In this document: positions 8,121 through 16,790 of the stretch, one piece after another
How the letters are laid out: the number at the start of each line of letters is the position of its first letter
Numbering within the stretch: position 1 is the stretch's first letter
Assembly: GCA_016874915.1 (NCBI GenBank)
Contig: VGSW01000021.1
Location: forward strand, 1-34,870
Reading direction: 5' to 3'
DNA from: Deltaproteobacteria bacterium
GTDB taxonomy: Bacteria > Desulfobacterota > Desulfobaccia > Desulfobaccales > 0-14-0-80-60-11
DNA: 34,870 nucleotides
Notes under the pieces: model-generated
What the model was told of the DNA's origin: nothing
Seen by the model: only the letters and a program-made list of their open reading frames with translations
Databases searched by the model: none
Translations under genes and position numbers: made by a program

Positions 8121-8483
8121 ATGACTAAGTTGCTGTTTATCATCACCAAGGGCCTGGAAAAATCCGGCAGCGCCACCCGGGCCTTGCAGTTTGCCAGCAT
8201 CGCCGCGGAGCAGGGAAATCACGTAGAGATTTTCTTGATTGACGAGTCGGTCCATTGGGCCCAGATAGGCATGGCCGACGGTATCCGGGCCTCCACCGGC
8301 GAGTCCATGAAGGATTTCCTGGACTTACTCACCCATAAAAATCACCCCATCCACGTGTGCAAGGCCTGCGCCGACAAACGCCTCATCAGCCCCGATGACC
8401 TGATTACGGGCGCCATCATCTCCCCGGCGCCGGTGCTGGTCAAGATGATGACCAGCCCGGATTATAAGGTATTTACTTTTTAA
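8121..8483 (+). CDS. DsrE/F family (sulfurtransferase-like) protein
   Basis: MTKLLFIITKGLEKSGSATRALQFASIAAEQGNHVEIFLIDESVHWAQIGMADGIR... DsrE-like fold signature; RBS AAGGAG. Confidence 0.8.
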   Translation: MTKLLFIITKGLEKSGSATRALQFASIAAEQGNHVEIFLIDESVHWAQIGMADGIRASTGESMKDFLDLLTHKNHPIHVCKACADKRLISPDDLITGAIISPAPVLVKMMTSPDYKVFTF

Positions 8484-8552
8484 TGAATGATTCATCCGTG
8501 TTTATCTGCGTTAATCGGCGGTTTAAAAAAACTCCCCCAGGAGTCAGCCATT

Positions 8553-11066
8553 ATGCGAAAAAATCCTTATAAAATCTGGAGCCCGGCCCTGGTAGTCCTG
8601 GCCGTGGGACTGGCGCTGCTGCTGCCGTCCCTCGCCGGTGCCAAAATCCGGACACATGCCCCCATCCAGCTGAAGACGGAAGACGGTAAAATCATCAACC
8701 CCCTGACCGGCGAAAACGCCGACCAGCCCTACAGCCCCCGCCAGACCTGCGGCGCCTGCCATAACTACAACGACATCACCAAGGGCTACCACTTCCAGCA
8801 AGGGTGGGACCGGGTTAAGGACAACTTCAATGCCAAGAAGCCGTGGGTCCTGTCCGACGGCATGATGGGCAAGTTCTGACCGCCTTCCTTTCGCCAGTTG
8901 GCGAAAAAGAAGAACGACCATCCCGACCAGATTGACATGACCCCCTTCGGCTTCGCCAGCGCCGGGGACCCCAAAAATCCGGTGATGCCCGGCTGCGGCG
9001 CCTGCCACCCCGGAGGCGGCGGCCTGGAGTTCGACCGGGACGGCAAGCGCTATGACGCCCGCCTCAAGGCCGAACCCCAACTGGCCCAATCCCTGGACGG
9101 CGACTATTTCAAAAGCCCCTGGGACAAAACCGGCGTGGTGGAGGCGGATTGCCTAGTCTGCCACCTGCCGGGCTACAATTTTAAGGACCGCATCAAGCAG
9201 CTGATTATGCTGAACTTCAAATGGGCCTCCACTTCCGCGTCGGGCATCGCCCAGGTCACCGGCACCGTCCGGGAAGGCCAGACCCCCGCGGTGGTGTACA
9301 ACAAGCGCCTGTTCAACGAAGACGGCAAGATTTACCTGGAACTGTCCGGGCCCCCGCCATCGGAGAATTGCACCTTCTGCCACAGCTTTTCCGACATGCG
9401 CAAGCGGGGGTTCTCCTGGAATGACCGGATCAACCACGACGTCCACAACATGAGGGGCATGGCATGTGTGGACTGCCACTGGAGCATTGACAAAGAGCAC
9501 AACTTTGCCAAGGGCGATGAAAACGTCTCCACGGTGCGGGACGACCTGGACAACACCATGAAGAACTGCAAGCAGTGCCACGAACAGGGCTTCATGGGCG
9601 CGCCCCGGCCAGCCCACTTGAGCGTCCGGCCCAACCACCTGGAGAAGCTGGCTTGCGAAACCTGCCATATCCCCACCCTGCACCGGGCCGCGGCGGAGGG
9701 CTTCGACGTCACCACCGGCATGCTGGTCAACTACCCCAAGCTGGGGGCCAAACAGGTGGGCGCGGCCTTCGATTGGAAACCCCGCTACGCTCGCAAGCAC
9801 AAAGACGGCAAGGTCTGGCCGGTGAACAACCTCCTGCCCACCATCTATACCAACCAGGATAAGGACGGCACCTATTATCCGCTCTATGCGAGAGAGATCG
9901 GCAAGGGTTATGAGAAGATCAAAGGCCAGTTAAAGGATAAAAAGCCCAGCAAGCCGGAGCTCCACAAACCGGAAGAGATCAAACTCATGCTCACGGCCCT
10001 GGCGGAGACCCTGAAGGGCAATAAACGCTTCCAGCAGGTGCGGCCCAATTACCATAAAGGCGGCCAGATGCACTCTTTAAATGAGAAAGGCGAGATCGTC
10101 ACCGCCAAGGACGAGACCTGGTGCGGCGAAGGGGAGGGCTTCAACGTTAACCACAACGTGGCCCCGGCCAAACTGGCCCTGGGCGCGAACGGCTGCGCCG
10201 ACTGCCACTCCTCGGAAGCTCACATGTTCAAGGGGCAGATCGTCACCGACCTCTTTGGGTCTGACGGCAAGCCCACCTACATCAGTTCCGGGCGCCTCAT
10301 CGGCTGCCAGCCCTGGGCCTATTACGTCAACCAGTTCCACCAGACCTATCTAACGCCTTACGTGAGCATCATCCTCTTGCTCTTAGTCTTCGGACTGGTG
10401 CTGCACTACACCGGGCAAGGCCCCAAAGGGGCGGACTTCACTTATGAACCCGGGGAAATCCTGCGCTTCACCCTGACGGAACGGTGGACTCACCTGGTCC
10501 GCATGATCGCCTTTTTGCTGCTCACCCTCACCGGTTATATCTTCTTTTACAACAACGTCACCATGCTCCGGATGTTCTTCAGCACGCCGGCCAGTGCGGT
10601 GATTTTCCACTGGGTGACTGGCCTGATCTTCCTGGCGGCGTCGGTGGTGGCCCTAGTTCACTGGGCCAAGGACGCCCGCTTTGCGGATTATGACAAGGAG
10701 TGGCTCCGGAAACACGGCGGCTACTTCGGCGGCAAGGAACTGGAGGTGCCGGCCGGAAGGTTGAACGCCGGCCAGAAGATCTTTTTCTGGCTTACGGCGG
10801 GCCTGAGCCTGATCATGGGTGCAACGGGGGTTCTCTTGATCTTCAAAAACAGCCTGCCCCTGACCTTCAACTGCCTCATATCCACTATTCACGGCTTCTT
10901 CGCCATCATCTTCGTGGCCGCCATCATCGCCCACGCCTATTTGGGGACCATCGCCAACCCCGGCACCTGGCGGGCTTTGGTGGACGGCCAGGTGGGGCGC
11001 AAATGGGCCAAGAAGCACCATTCGGAGTGGTATAAAGAGATCGCGGCGAAGGAAGAAAAAGAATAA
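8553..11066 (+). CDS. Probable selenocysteine-containing octaheme c-type cytochrome fused to C-terminal membrane b-type cytochrome domain (Sec at codon 109, TGA 8877-8879)
   Basis: ORFs 8487-8879 and 8898-11066 are in the same frame, separated only by one TGA (…GMMGKF-U-PPSFRQLAKKKN…). Signal peptide MRKNPYKIWSPALVVLAVGLALLLPSLAGA; eight CxxCH motifs (1 before, 7 after the UGA); C-terminal TM helices with histidines (VLHYTGQG, RWTHLVRM, FHWVTG, IHGFFA, AHAYLG). Confidence 0.8.
8880..8918 (+). promoter_or_regulatory. SECIS-like stem-loop immediately downstream of UGA
   Basis: After TGA: CCGC-CTTC-c-TTTCGCC-AGTT-GGCGAAA-aa-GAAG; 7-bp apical stem plus 4-bp lower stem; loop starts 16 nt after UGA and has G at position 2. 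Confidence 0.7.
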
Positions 11067-11097
11067 TCTCTCGCTAAGCCGCAAAGGCGCAAAGCAA

Positions 11098-11131
11098 ACG
11101 GCGCAGGCGGAAACCGCCTGCGCCGTTTTTT
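11098..11131 (+). terminator. Intrinsic terminator after the cytochrome
   Basis: ACGGCGCAGGCGG-aaa-CCGCCTGCGCCGT followed by TTTTT; embedded in an outer inverted repeat (ctctcgc...gcgagag). Confidence 0.85.
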
Positions 11132-11215
11132 ATTTTTCTTTCTTTGCGTCTTTGCGTCTTGGCGAGAGAAATATTATTATATTCCAGTAATTCAAAGGCG
11201 TTTCTTGAGGCAATC

Positions 11216-13093
11216 ATGGCAGCCAAGCAACCTCGATTCTCCATCTGGTACCTGGTGGCCCTCTTGGCCGTCCTGTTTATCGTGCAGTATTACCTGGTGG
11301 CCCAGCAATCTTTCAGCGTCACTTACAGCGAATTCCGCCAGTTGATGGAGGCCGGCGGGGTCAACGACCTGGAAATCAGTGTTGACACCATTCGGGGGAA
11401 GCTTCTCCCCTCGGGGGTGGAGTGGCTGTCCAAGGCCCGGAAAGAGCCGGACCTCGCCCCGCGTCTGAAAAAGCAATTCGACAAAGAGATCACCTTCACT
11501 GCGGTCCGTCTGGAAGACCCGGACCTCATCAAGCTCCTGGAAAAACAGGGCTTGAAATACCGGGGCGTCCAGGAGAAGACCTGGCTTACGGCGCTCCTGT
11601 CCTGGGTCCTGCCCATGCTGCTGCTGGTGGGCATTTGGATTTACTTTTTCCGGAAGATGAGCACCGGGGCCGGCGGCATCATGACCGTGGGCAAGAGTAA
11701 GGCCCGCCTTTACATGGAAGACGAGACCAAGGTCACCTTTGGGGACGTGGCCGGGGTGGATGAAGCGGAGGAGGAATTAAAGGAAATCATCGAATTCCTG
11801 AAGACCCCGGCCAAGTTCCAGGTGCTGGGGGGAAAAATTCCCAAGGGCGTGCTGCTGGTGGGGCCGCCGGGCACCGGGAAAACCCTGTTGGCCCGGGCCG
11901 TGGCCGGAGAGGCCGGGGTGCCGTTTTTAAGCCTCACCGGCTCGGATTTTGTGGAGATGTTCGTGGGGGTGGGCGCCGCCCGGGTGCGGGACCTCTTCGC
12001 CCAGGCCCAGGAGAAGGCCCCCTGTATTATTTTCATCGACGAGCTGGACGCGGTGGGCAAGGCCCGGGGCTTGAGTCCCCTGGCGGGGCCGGAGGAACGG
12101 GAAAACACCCTGAACCAGCTTCTCTCCGAAATGGACGGCTTTGACACCCGCAAAGGGGTGATCATCATGGCGGCCACCAACCGGCCGGAAATTCTGGACC
12201 CGGCCCTCATCCGCCCGGGGCGCTTCGACCGCCACATCCTGGTGGACCGCCCCTCCCTCAAAGGCCGGGAAGACATCCTGAGGATTCATACCCGCAACAT
12301 TAAACTATCTCCGGAAGTGGACCTGAAGGTTATTGCGGCCCGCACCCCGGGAATGGTGGGCTCGGATTTGGCCAACATCGTCAACGAAGCGGCTCTCCTG
12401 GCGGCCCGGAAGAACAAGACCGGGGTGGAAAAGGAGGACTTCGAGGAAGCCATCGACCGGGTGATAGCCGGCCTGGAGAAACGCAACCGCTTGATGAATC
12501 CCCGGGAAAAGGAAATCGTGGCTTACCACGAAACCGGCCACGCTTTGGTGGCCGAGGCCCTGCCCACCACCGACAAGGTGCACCGGGTCTCCATCATCCC
12601 CCGGGGCATCGGCGCCCTGGGCTACACCATGCAGCTCCCCACCGAAGACCGCTACCTCATGACCAAGACCGAGCTGGAGGACCGCATGGCGGTGATGATG
12701 GGAGGGCGGGTGGCTGAGGAGCTGGTCTTCCAGGAGATTTCCACCGGCGCCCAGAACGATCTTTACCGGGCCACGGAAGTCGCCCGCTCCATGGTCCGGG
12801 AGTACGGCATGAGCGAGAAGTTGGGGCCCATCACCTTTGAGCGGGAGCGGCGGCCCCTCTTTATCGAAGCGGTTATGCCCCCGGCCAGCAAGGATTACAG
12901 CGAGACCACCGCGGAAGAGATTGACCGTGAAGTGGCGGCCCTGGCGGAGAAGGCCCACCGGCGGGCCCAGGAGGTGCTGGAGAGCCGCCGGGATGTCCTG
13001 GAGAAAGTGGCCCGGCTGCTCCTGGAAAAGGAAGTCCTGGAAGGGGAGGAGCTACGGGGGATCTTGAACGCCCAGGGAAGTTCCGAATCTTAA
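11216..13093 (+). CDS. ftsH: ATP-dependent zinc metalloprotease FtsH
   Basis: Two N-terminal TMs, [54 protein letters not shown], zinc motif HETGH. Confidence 0.95.
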   Translation: MAAKQPRFSIWYLVALLAVLFIVQYYLVAQQSFSVTYSEFRQLMEAGGVNDLEISVDTIRGKLLPSGVEWLSKARKEPDLAPRLKKQFDKEITFTAVRLEDPDLIKLLEKQGLKYRGVQEKTWLTALLSWVLPMLLLVGIWIYFFRKMSTGAGGIMTVGKSKARLYMEDETKVTFGDVAGVDEAEEELKEIIEFLKTPAKFQVLGGKIPKGVLLVGPPGTGKTLLARAVAGEAGVPFLSLTGSDFVEMFVGVGAARVRDLFAQAQEKAPCIIFIDELDAVGKARGLSPLAGPEERENTLNQLLSEMDGFDTRKGVIIMAATNRPEILDPALIRPGRFDRHILVDRPSLKGREDILRIHTRNIKLSPEVDLKVIAARTPGMVGSDLANIVNEAALLAARKNKTGVEKEDFEEAIDRVIAGLEKRNRLMNPREKEIVAYHETGHALVAEALPTTDKVHRVSIIPRGIGALGYTMQLPTEDRYLMTKTELEDRMAVMMGGRVAEELVFQEISTGAQNDLYRATEVARSMVREYGMSEKLGPITFERERRPLFIEAVMPPASKDYSETTAEEIDREVAALAEKAHRRAQEVLESRRDVLEKVARLLLEKEVLEGEELRGILNAQGSSES

Positions 13094-13144
13094 TAACCTC
13101 ACGCAAAGACGCCAAGGCGCAATAGACGTGAAAGGAAACCATAG

Positions 13145-13549
13145 ATGATGGCGAACAATCTTTTCAGGGTTATGGCAGCCGCGATTTGCATTCTTATCCT
13201 GGGGGGCTGCGCCGGAGTCCAAACCGATCCCGTGGTGAGCTTTGAACAAATGCTCACGTCTGCCGGGTTTCGCATGAAGGCGGCGGACACCCCGGAGAAG
13301 CTGGCCCGTCTCCAAACCCTTCCCCCCCAGCGCATCGTGCCCCGGAATAAGGACGGCCGCGTTTACTATTTATTCGCCGACCCGGATCAAAAGGCCCTGT
13401 ATGTGGGCGACGAACAGGCTTACCGGAACTACCTGGATCTGCGGATGGCCAAGCAGGACGCGGAGGATAGTCATGAATCCACCATGAAGCGGATGGCGGA
13501 AATGGAGATGGACTACGAATTCTCCATGGAAATGGATGAAGGAAAGTGA
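13145..13549 (+). CDS. Putative lipoprotein of unknown function
   Basis: Signal peptide with lipobox ILGGC; acidic/Met-rich C-terminus. Confidence 0.7.
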   Translation: MMANNLFRVMAAAICILILGGCAGVQTDPVVSFEQMLTSAGFRMKAADTPEKLARLQTLPPQRIVPRNKDGRVYYLFADPDQKALYVGDEQAYRNYLDLRMAKQDAEDSHESTMKRMAEMEMDYEFSMEMDEGK

Positions 13550-13644
13550 CGGCCGGGGCCGGGTTTATTTGGGTGGCACACGCTTTCCCGCCTGTGCCAA
13601 TCGAGTTTTTACAAAGCCCTTTTTAAGACTACCGGGACGATGCC

Positions 13645-14040
13645 ATGAAGATTTCCGCTCTAGATAAACTCACCGGCTTTGACTGGGTCCTCAAGCTCAT
13701 CGGCGTGGGCATTGAATGCATAGGCATCGCCATCATCGTGGCGGGCGCGGTCATCACCACTGCCTTGTTCATCCGGGGGCTGCTCCAGGAGCGGGCTTTG
13801 GGGGAATGTTACCACCAGTACCGCAGCACCTTCGGCAAGGCAGTGCTTTTGGGCCTGGAGTTTCTGGTGGCTTCCGATATCGTCAGCACCGTGGCGGTGG
13901 GCCTCACTTTCCAGGACTTGGGGATGCTGGGCCTGCTGGTGCTCATCCGCACCTTCCTGAGCTTTGCCCTGGAAGTGGAGATTAACGGACACTGGCCCTG
14001 GAAGAGCAGCGAGATGGCCGGGAGGCTGGGAGCAAAATAA
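13645..14040 (+). CDS. DUF1622-like membrane protein
   Basis: GIECIGIAIIVAGAVITTALFIRGLL...YRSTFGKAVLLGLEFLVASDIVSTV...LGLLVLIRTFLSFALEVEINGHWPW. Confidence 0.75.
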   Translation: MKISALDKLTGFDWVLKLIGVGIECIGIAIIVAGAVITTALFIRGLLQERALGECYHQYRSTFGKAVLLGLEFLVASDIVSTVAVGLTFQDLGMLGLLVLIRTFLSFALEVEINGHWPWKSSEMAGRLGAK

Positions 14041-14066
14041 TCCTCACGCCAAGGCGCAAAGATGCT

Positions 14067-16790
14067 ATGTCTAATCGCAGCTTCCCCACCAGCGCCGCGC
14101 TGCAAAACTTTCTCTTAGAAGAGGCCGGCCCCGGCTCTTTGGTGATAGTGCCCCACATGCGGCTGGCCCGCCAGGTGTGGGACCGCCAGCGCCAGCGGGA
14201 GCTGGCCGCGGGCCGCCGGGCCTGGGAACCGCTGCCGCTCATCACCCTTCAGGGCTGGCTGCACGAGGTCTTTCAATCCCTCTGGCCGCCGTTAAGTTTG
14301 GCGCCCTATCTTAAACGGTTATCGCTATGGCGCCGGGCCTTGGCTTCCGGTCCCTCCCAGGAAGGCGCCGCCCCCACCTTGGAGTGGGCTCAGGCTCTGG
14401 ACGAGGCATACCTCATCCTTTGCCGCCATTCCCTCCTCCCCATCCTGTCAGACCCGTCGGACCCGCCCCTAGTGGCCTGGCGGCGGCAGATAACCCGCCT
14501 CTTTCGGGAGCAGTTATCCCAAGAGGGTTTAATCACTGAGGGCGGGTTGCCCGCTTATCTCACCCGAGCTTCGGAAGAGGGGAGAATCAGGCTGCCGGAA
14601 AAAGTCTATGTAGTGGGTTTTAAAACCCCGGCCCCGGCGGAAGGCGCCTGGTTTCAAGCCGCGGCCCGTCGCACTGAAATGATTTATCTGGAGGCGGCCG
14701 GCTCCGGGCAGGCGGTTAAAGCAGCCTTTACCCTACCCGACCGCGGCCGGGAGGTGGAGTGGGTGGCCGGAGAGGTGATCCGGGCCGCGGCGGAAGAAAA
14801 CATTCCCCCGCACCGGTTGGCGGTCACCTCGCCGGATATGGAGGATTATGCCCCGGGGCTGAGGCGGGCCCTGGCGGAACTCCTGGGCCCGGCCCAAACC
14901 GAAGCGGGTTTTGCCTACAACCTTTCCCAAGGCCCGGCCCTGGCGGAGACGCCGATGTTTCAGGCGGCGCTGCTCCCCTTGAGATTCGCTGCCGGCGGCC
15001 AGCGGCGGGAAGACCTCATATCCCTCCTGCTCTCTCCATATTACCCCGTCCTCCACGCTCGCCAGTTCGCTTTGGCCCGGTGGGACCGGGCCTTTCGGGA
15101 GCGGCGGGCCGATCAGGGCTGGCCGCGCCTCCGGCAAGCGGCGCGCCATTTTGAGACCTCTCCGGATTTGCTAACAATCCTGGACCTCCTGGAACAGGTA
15201 TTCGCCTCGTTAGTAGTAAGCACCCGAATCCCTGGCCCTCAATGGAGCCGCCGCCTCCAGGAGGCCTGGGCCCGCCTGGGATTTCCCGGGGAATTGAATC
15301 CCGAAGAAACCGCCGCCTGGAACCGGCTTACCGCGCTGCTGACGGAACTGGCCCCGGTGTTGGCGGAATCCCTGGACGCGGGAGAATTCCTGGAGTGGCT
15401 GGCCCACGGGGCCCGGGCGGCCCTCCTTCCCGGCCCCGGCATCCAGGAGGCGGGCCTCCAGATTCTGGGTCACCTGGAAATGCGGGGCCTGGATTTTGAC
15501 CGGGTTTACTGCCTGGGGATGAACTCCGAAGCCTTTCCGGCGCCGCCCCGGGCGCTGCCCCTGCTTAGCGTTAGGGAAAAAGCCCAGATCCTGGGCGGCA
15601 CTTACACTAGTCAACACCGCTTCGCCCGGGAGGTCTTTGACGCCTTGCTGGCCACGGCCCCCCAGGTCGTCCTGACCCGGCCCCAGGTGGCGGACCAGGA
15701 AGAACGGGCGGCCACCCCTCTGTATTTGGGGAAATGGGAGGCCGCGGACCTGGGCATCCTCAGCCTTCCTCACGTTTCCTGGCAGCCTCAACACCGGGCC
15801 TGGCTCCGGGCGCCGGCGGTGCAGGCGGCTTTTCAGGTGAGAGAGACCGGCCCCGAGGCGGAAGAAGAAATACCCGTCTTCCTTCCCACTCCCTCCCAGA
15901 TCAGCATTACCCAGGCCCAAACCGCCCTGGCCTGCCCCTGCCGGTTCTTGCTGGAAGTTTTGCTGGAGATTGAGGACCTGCCGGAGATCACCCCGGGTCT
16001 GGACCCCCGGGAGCGAGGCGCGGTGCTGCACCAGATCCTGGCCCGGTTCGCCGGGGAGTTTAAAAAGGTTCTAGACGAAACCGGGGGCTGGGAGGAGGAA
16101 CATCATCAAAAGGGCCGGGAATTGCTTGGGGCCGCGGCCCGGAAAATTTTCGGGGTGAGCCTCTCGGACCTCCACTGGCAGGCGGAGTGGGAGCGCCTGC
16201 TGGGTGAAGAGGCGGGGCTGCTGTGGGAGTGGCTCCACCAGGAACAGGAGAGGTTTGCCCGGGGCTGGCGCTGGCTCCACCTGGAAGCCAGATTCCAGGA
16301 CCTCAAAGGGAAAGACTGGCCTTTCGCCTTAAAAGGCCGCTTAGACCGCATCGACCATCACCCGGAAAATCGGGAACTGGTGGTCTGGGATTACAAGAGC
16401 GGCGAAGTCCCCAGCGCCAAGAAGATTTTTCACGAATTGGCGGACTTTCAACTGGCCGGATATCTCCTGGCCCTGCTCCATGGCCGGGGGCCGGCGACGC
16501 CGGACGCGGAAGAGGTGCGGGCCGGGATCATCGGCCTCAAGTCGTCCCGGAGCAAGCACTTGAAATATGAGGACTTTAAGTCCAAGGCGGCGGAATGGGC
16601 CCAGGTCCTGGCCCAATGGGAAGCCCGGCTCCGGGAACTGGGCGACCGCCTGGCCCGGGGGGATTTTAGCCCGGCCCCCCACCCCGCGCCCACGGGCAAA
16701 AACCGGCAAGCCTGCCGGTTTTGCGCCTACACCCTGGTCTGCGGCTTTGTCCCGGAGCCGGCCGGGGAAGGGGAAGAGGAGGACGAATGA
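14067..16790 (+). CDS. AddB-like PD-(D/E)XK nuclease / repair protein
   Basis: C-terminal nuclease (LKGRLDRIDHHPENRELVVWDYKSG) and Fe-S-type cysteines (CPCRFLLE ... CRFCAYTLVC); start GSLVIVPHMRLARQVWDRQ without Walker A. Confidence 0.8.
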   Translation: MSNRSFPTSAALQNFLLEEAGPGSLVIVPHMRLARQVWDRQRQRELAAGRRAWEPLPLITLQGWLHEVFQSLWPPLSLAPYLKRLSLWRRALASGPSQEGAAPTLEWAQALDEAYLILCRHSLLPILSDPSDPPLVAWRRQITRLFREQLSQEGLITEGGLPAYLTRASEEGRIRLPEKVYVVGFKTPAPAEGAWFQAAARRTEMIYLEAAGSGQAVKAAFTLPDRGREVEWVAGEVIRAAAEENIPPHRLAVTSPDMEDYAPGLRRALAELLGPAQTEAGFAYNLSQGPALAETPMFQAALLPLRFAAGGQRREDLISLLLSPYYPVLHARQFALARWDRAFRERRADQGWPRLRQAARHFETSPDLLTILDLLEQVFASLVVSTRIPGPQWSRRLQEAWARLGFPGELNPEETAAWNRLTALLTELAPVLAESLDAGEFLEWLAHGARAALLPGPGIQEAGLQILGHLEMRGLDFDRVYCLGMNSEAFPAPPRALPLLSVREKAQILGGTYTSQHRFAREVFDALLATAPQVVLTRPQVADQEERAATPLYLGKWEAADLGILSLPHVSWQPQHRAWLRAPAVQAAFQVRETGPEAEEEIPVFLPTPSQISITQAQTALACPCRFLLEVLLEIEDLPEITPGLDPRERGAVLHQILARFAGEFKKVLDETGGWEEEHHQKGRELLGAAARKIFGVSLSDLHWQAEWERLLGEEAGLLWEWLHQEQERFARGWRWLHLEARFQDLKGKDWPFALKGRLDRIDHHPENRELVVWDYKSGEVPSAKKIFHELADFQLAGYLLALLHGRGPATPDAEEVRAGIIGLKSSRSKHLKYEDFKSKAAEWAQVLAQWEARLRELGDRLARGDFSPAPHPAPTGKNRQACRFCAYTLVCGFVPEPAGEGEEEDE

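Noticed and set aside
8487-8879. Treating 8487-8879 as a stand-alone 130-aa cytochrome and 8898-11066 as a separate gene
   Set aside because: Same frame with a single intervening TGA, only one heme motif in the first part, no RBS or ATG for the second (listed start is a TTG inside the hairpin).
12526-12543. FtsH HETGH instead of HEAGH as an unusual active site
   Set aside because: The two His and the Glu are intact and the variable position tolerates small residues; not notable by itself.
11144-13093. FtsH starting at 11144 as in the ORF track
   Set aside because: Upstream codons come from an intergenic repeat; [20 protein letters not shown] at 11216 is the normal FtsH N-terminus.
13574-13598. 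Sigma-54-like TGGCACACGCTTTCCC
   Set aside because: -12 element is TTTCC, not TTGC, and it is part of a dispersed palindromic repeat.
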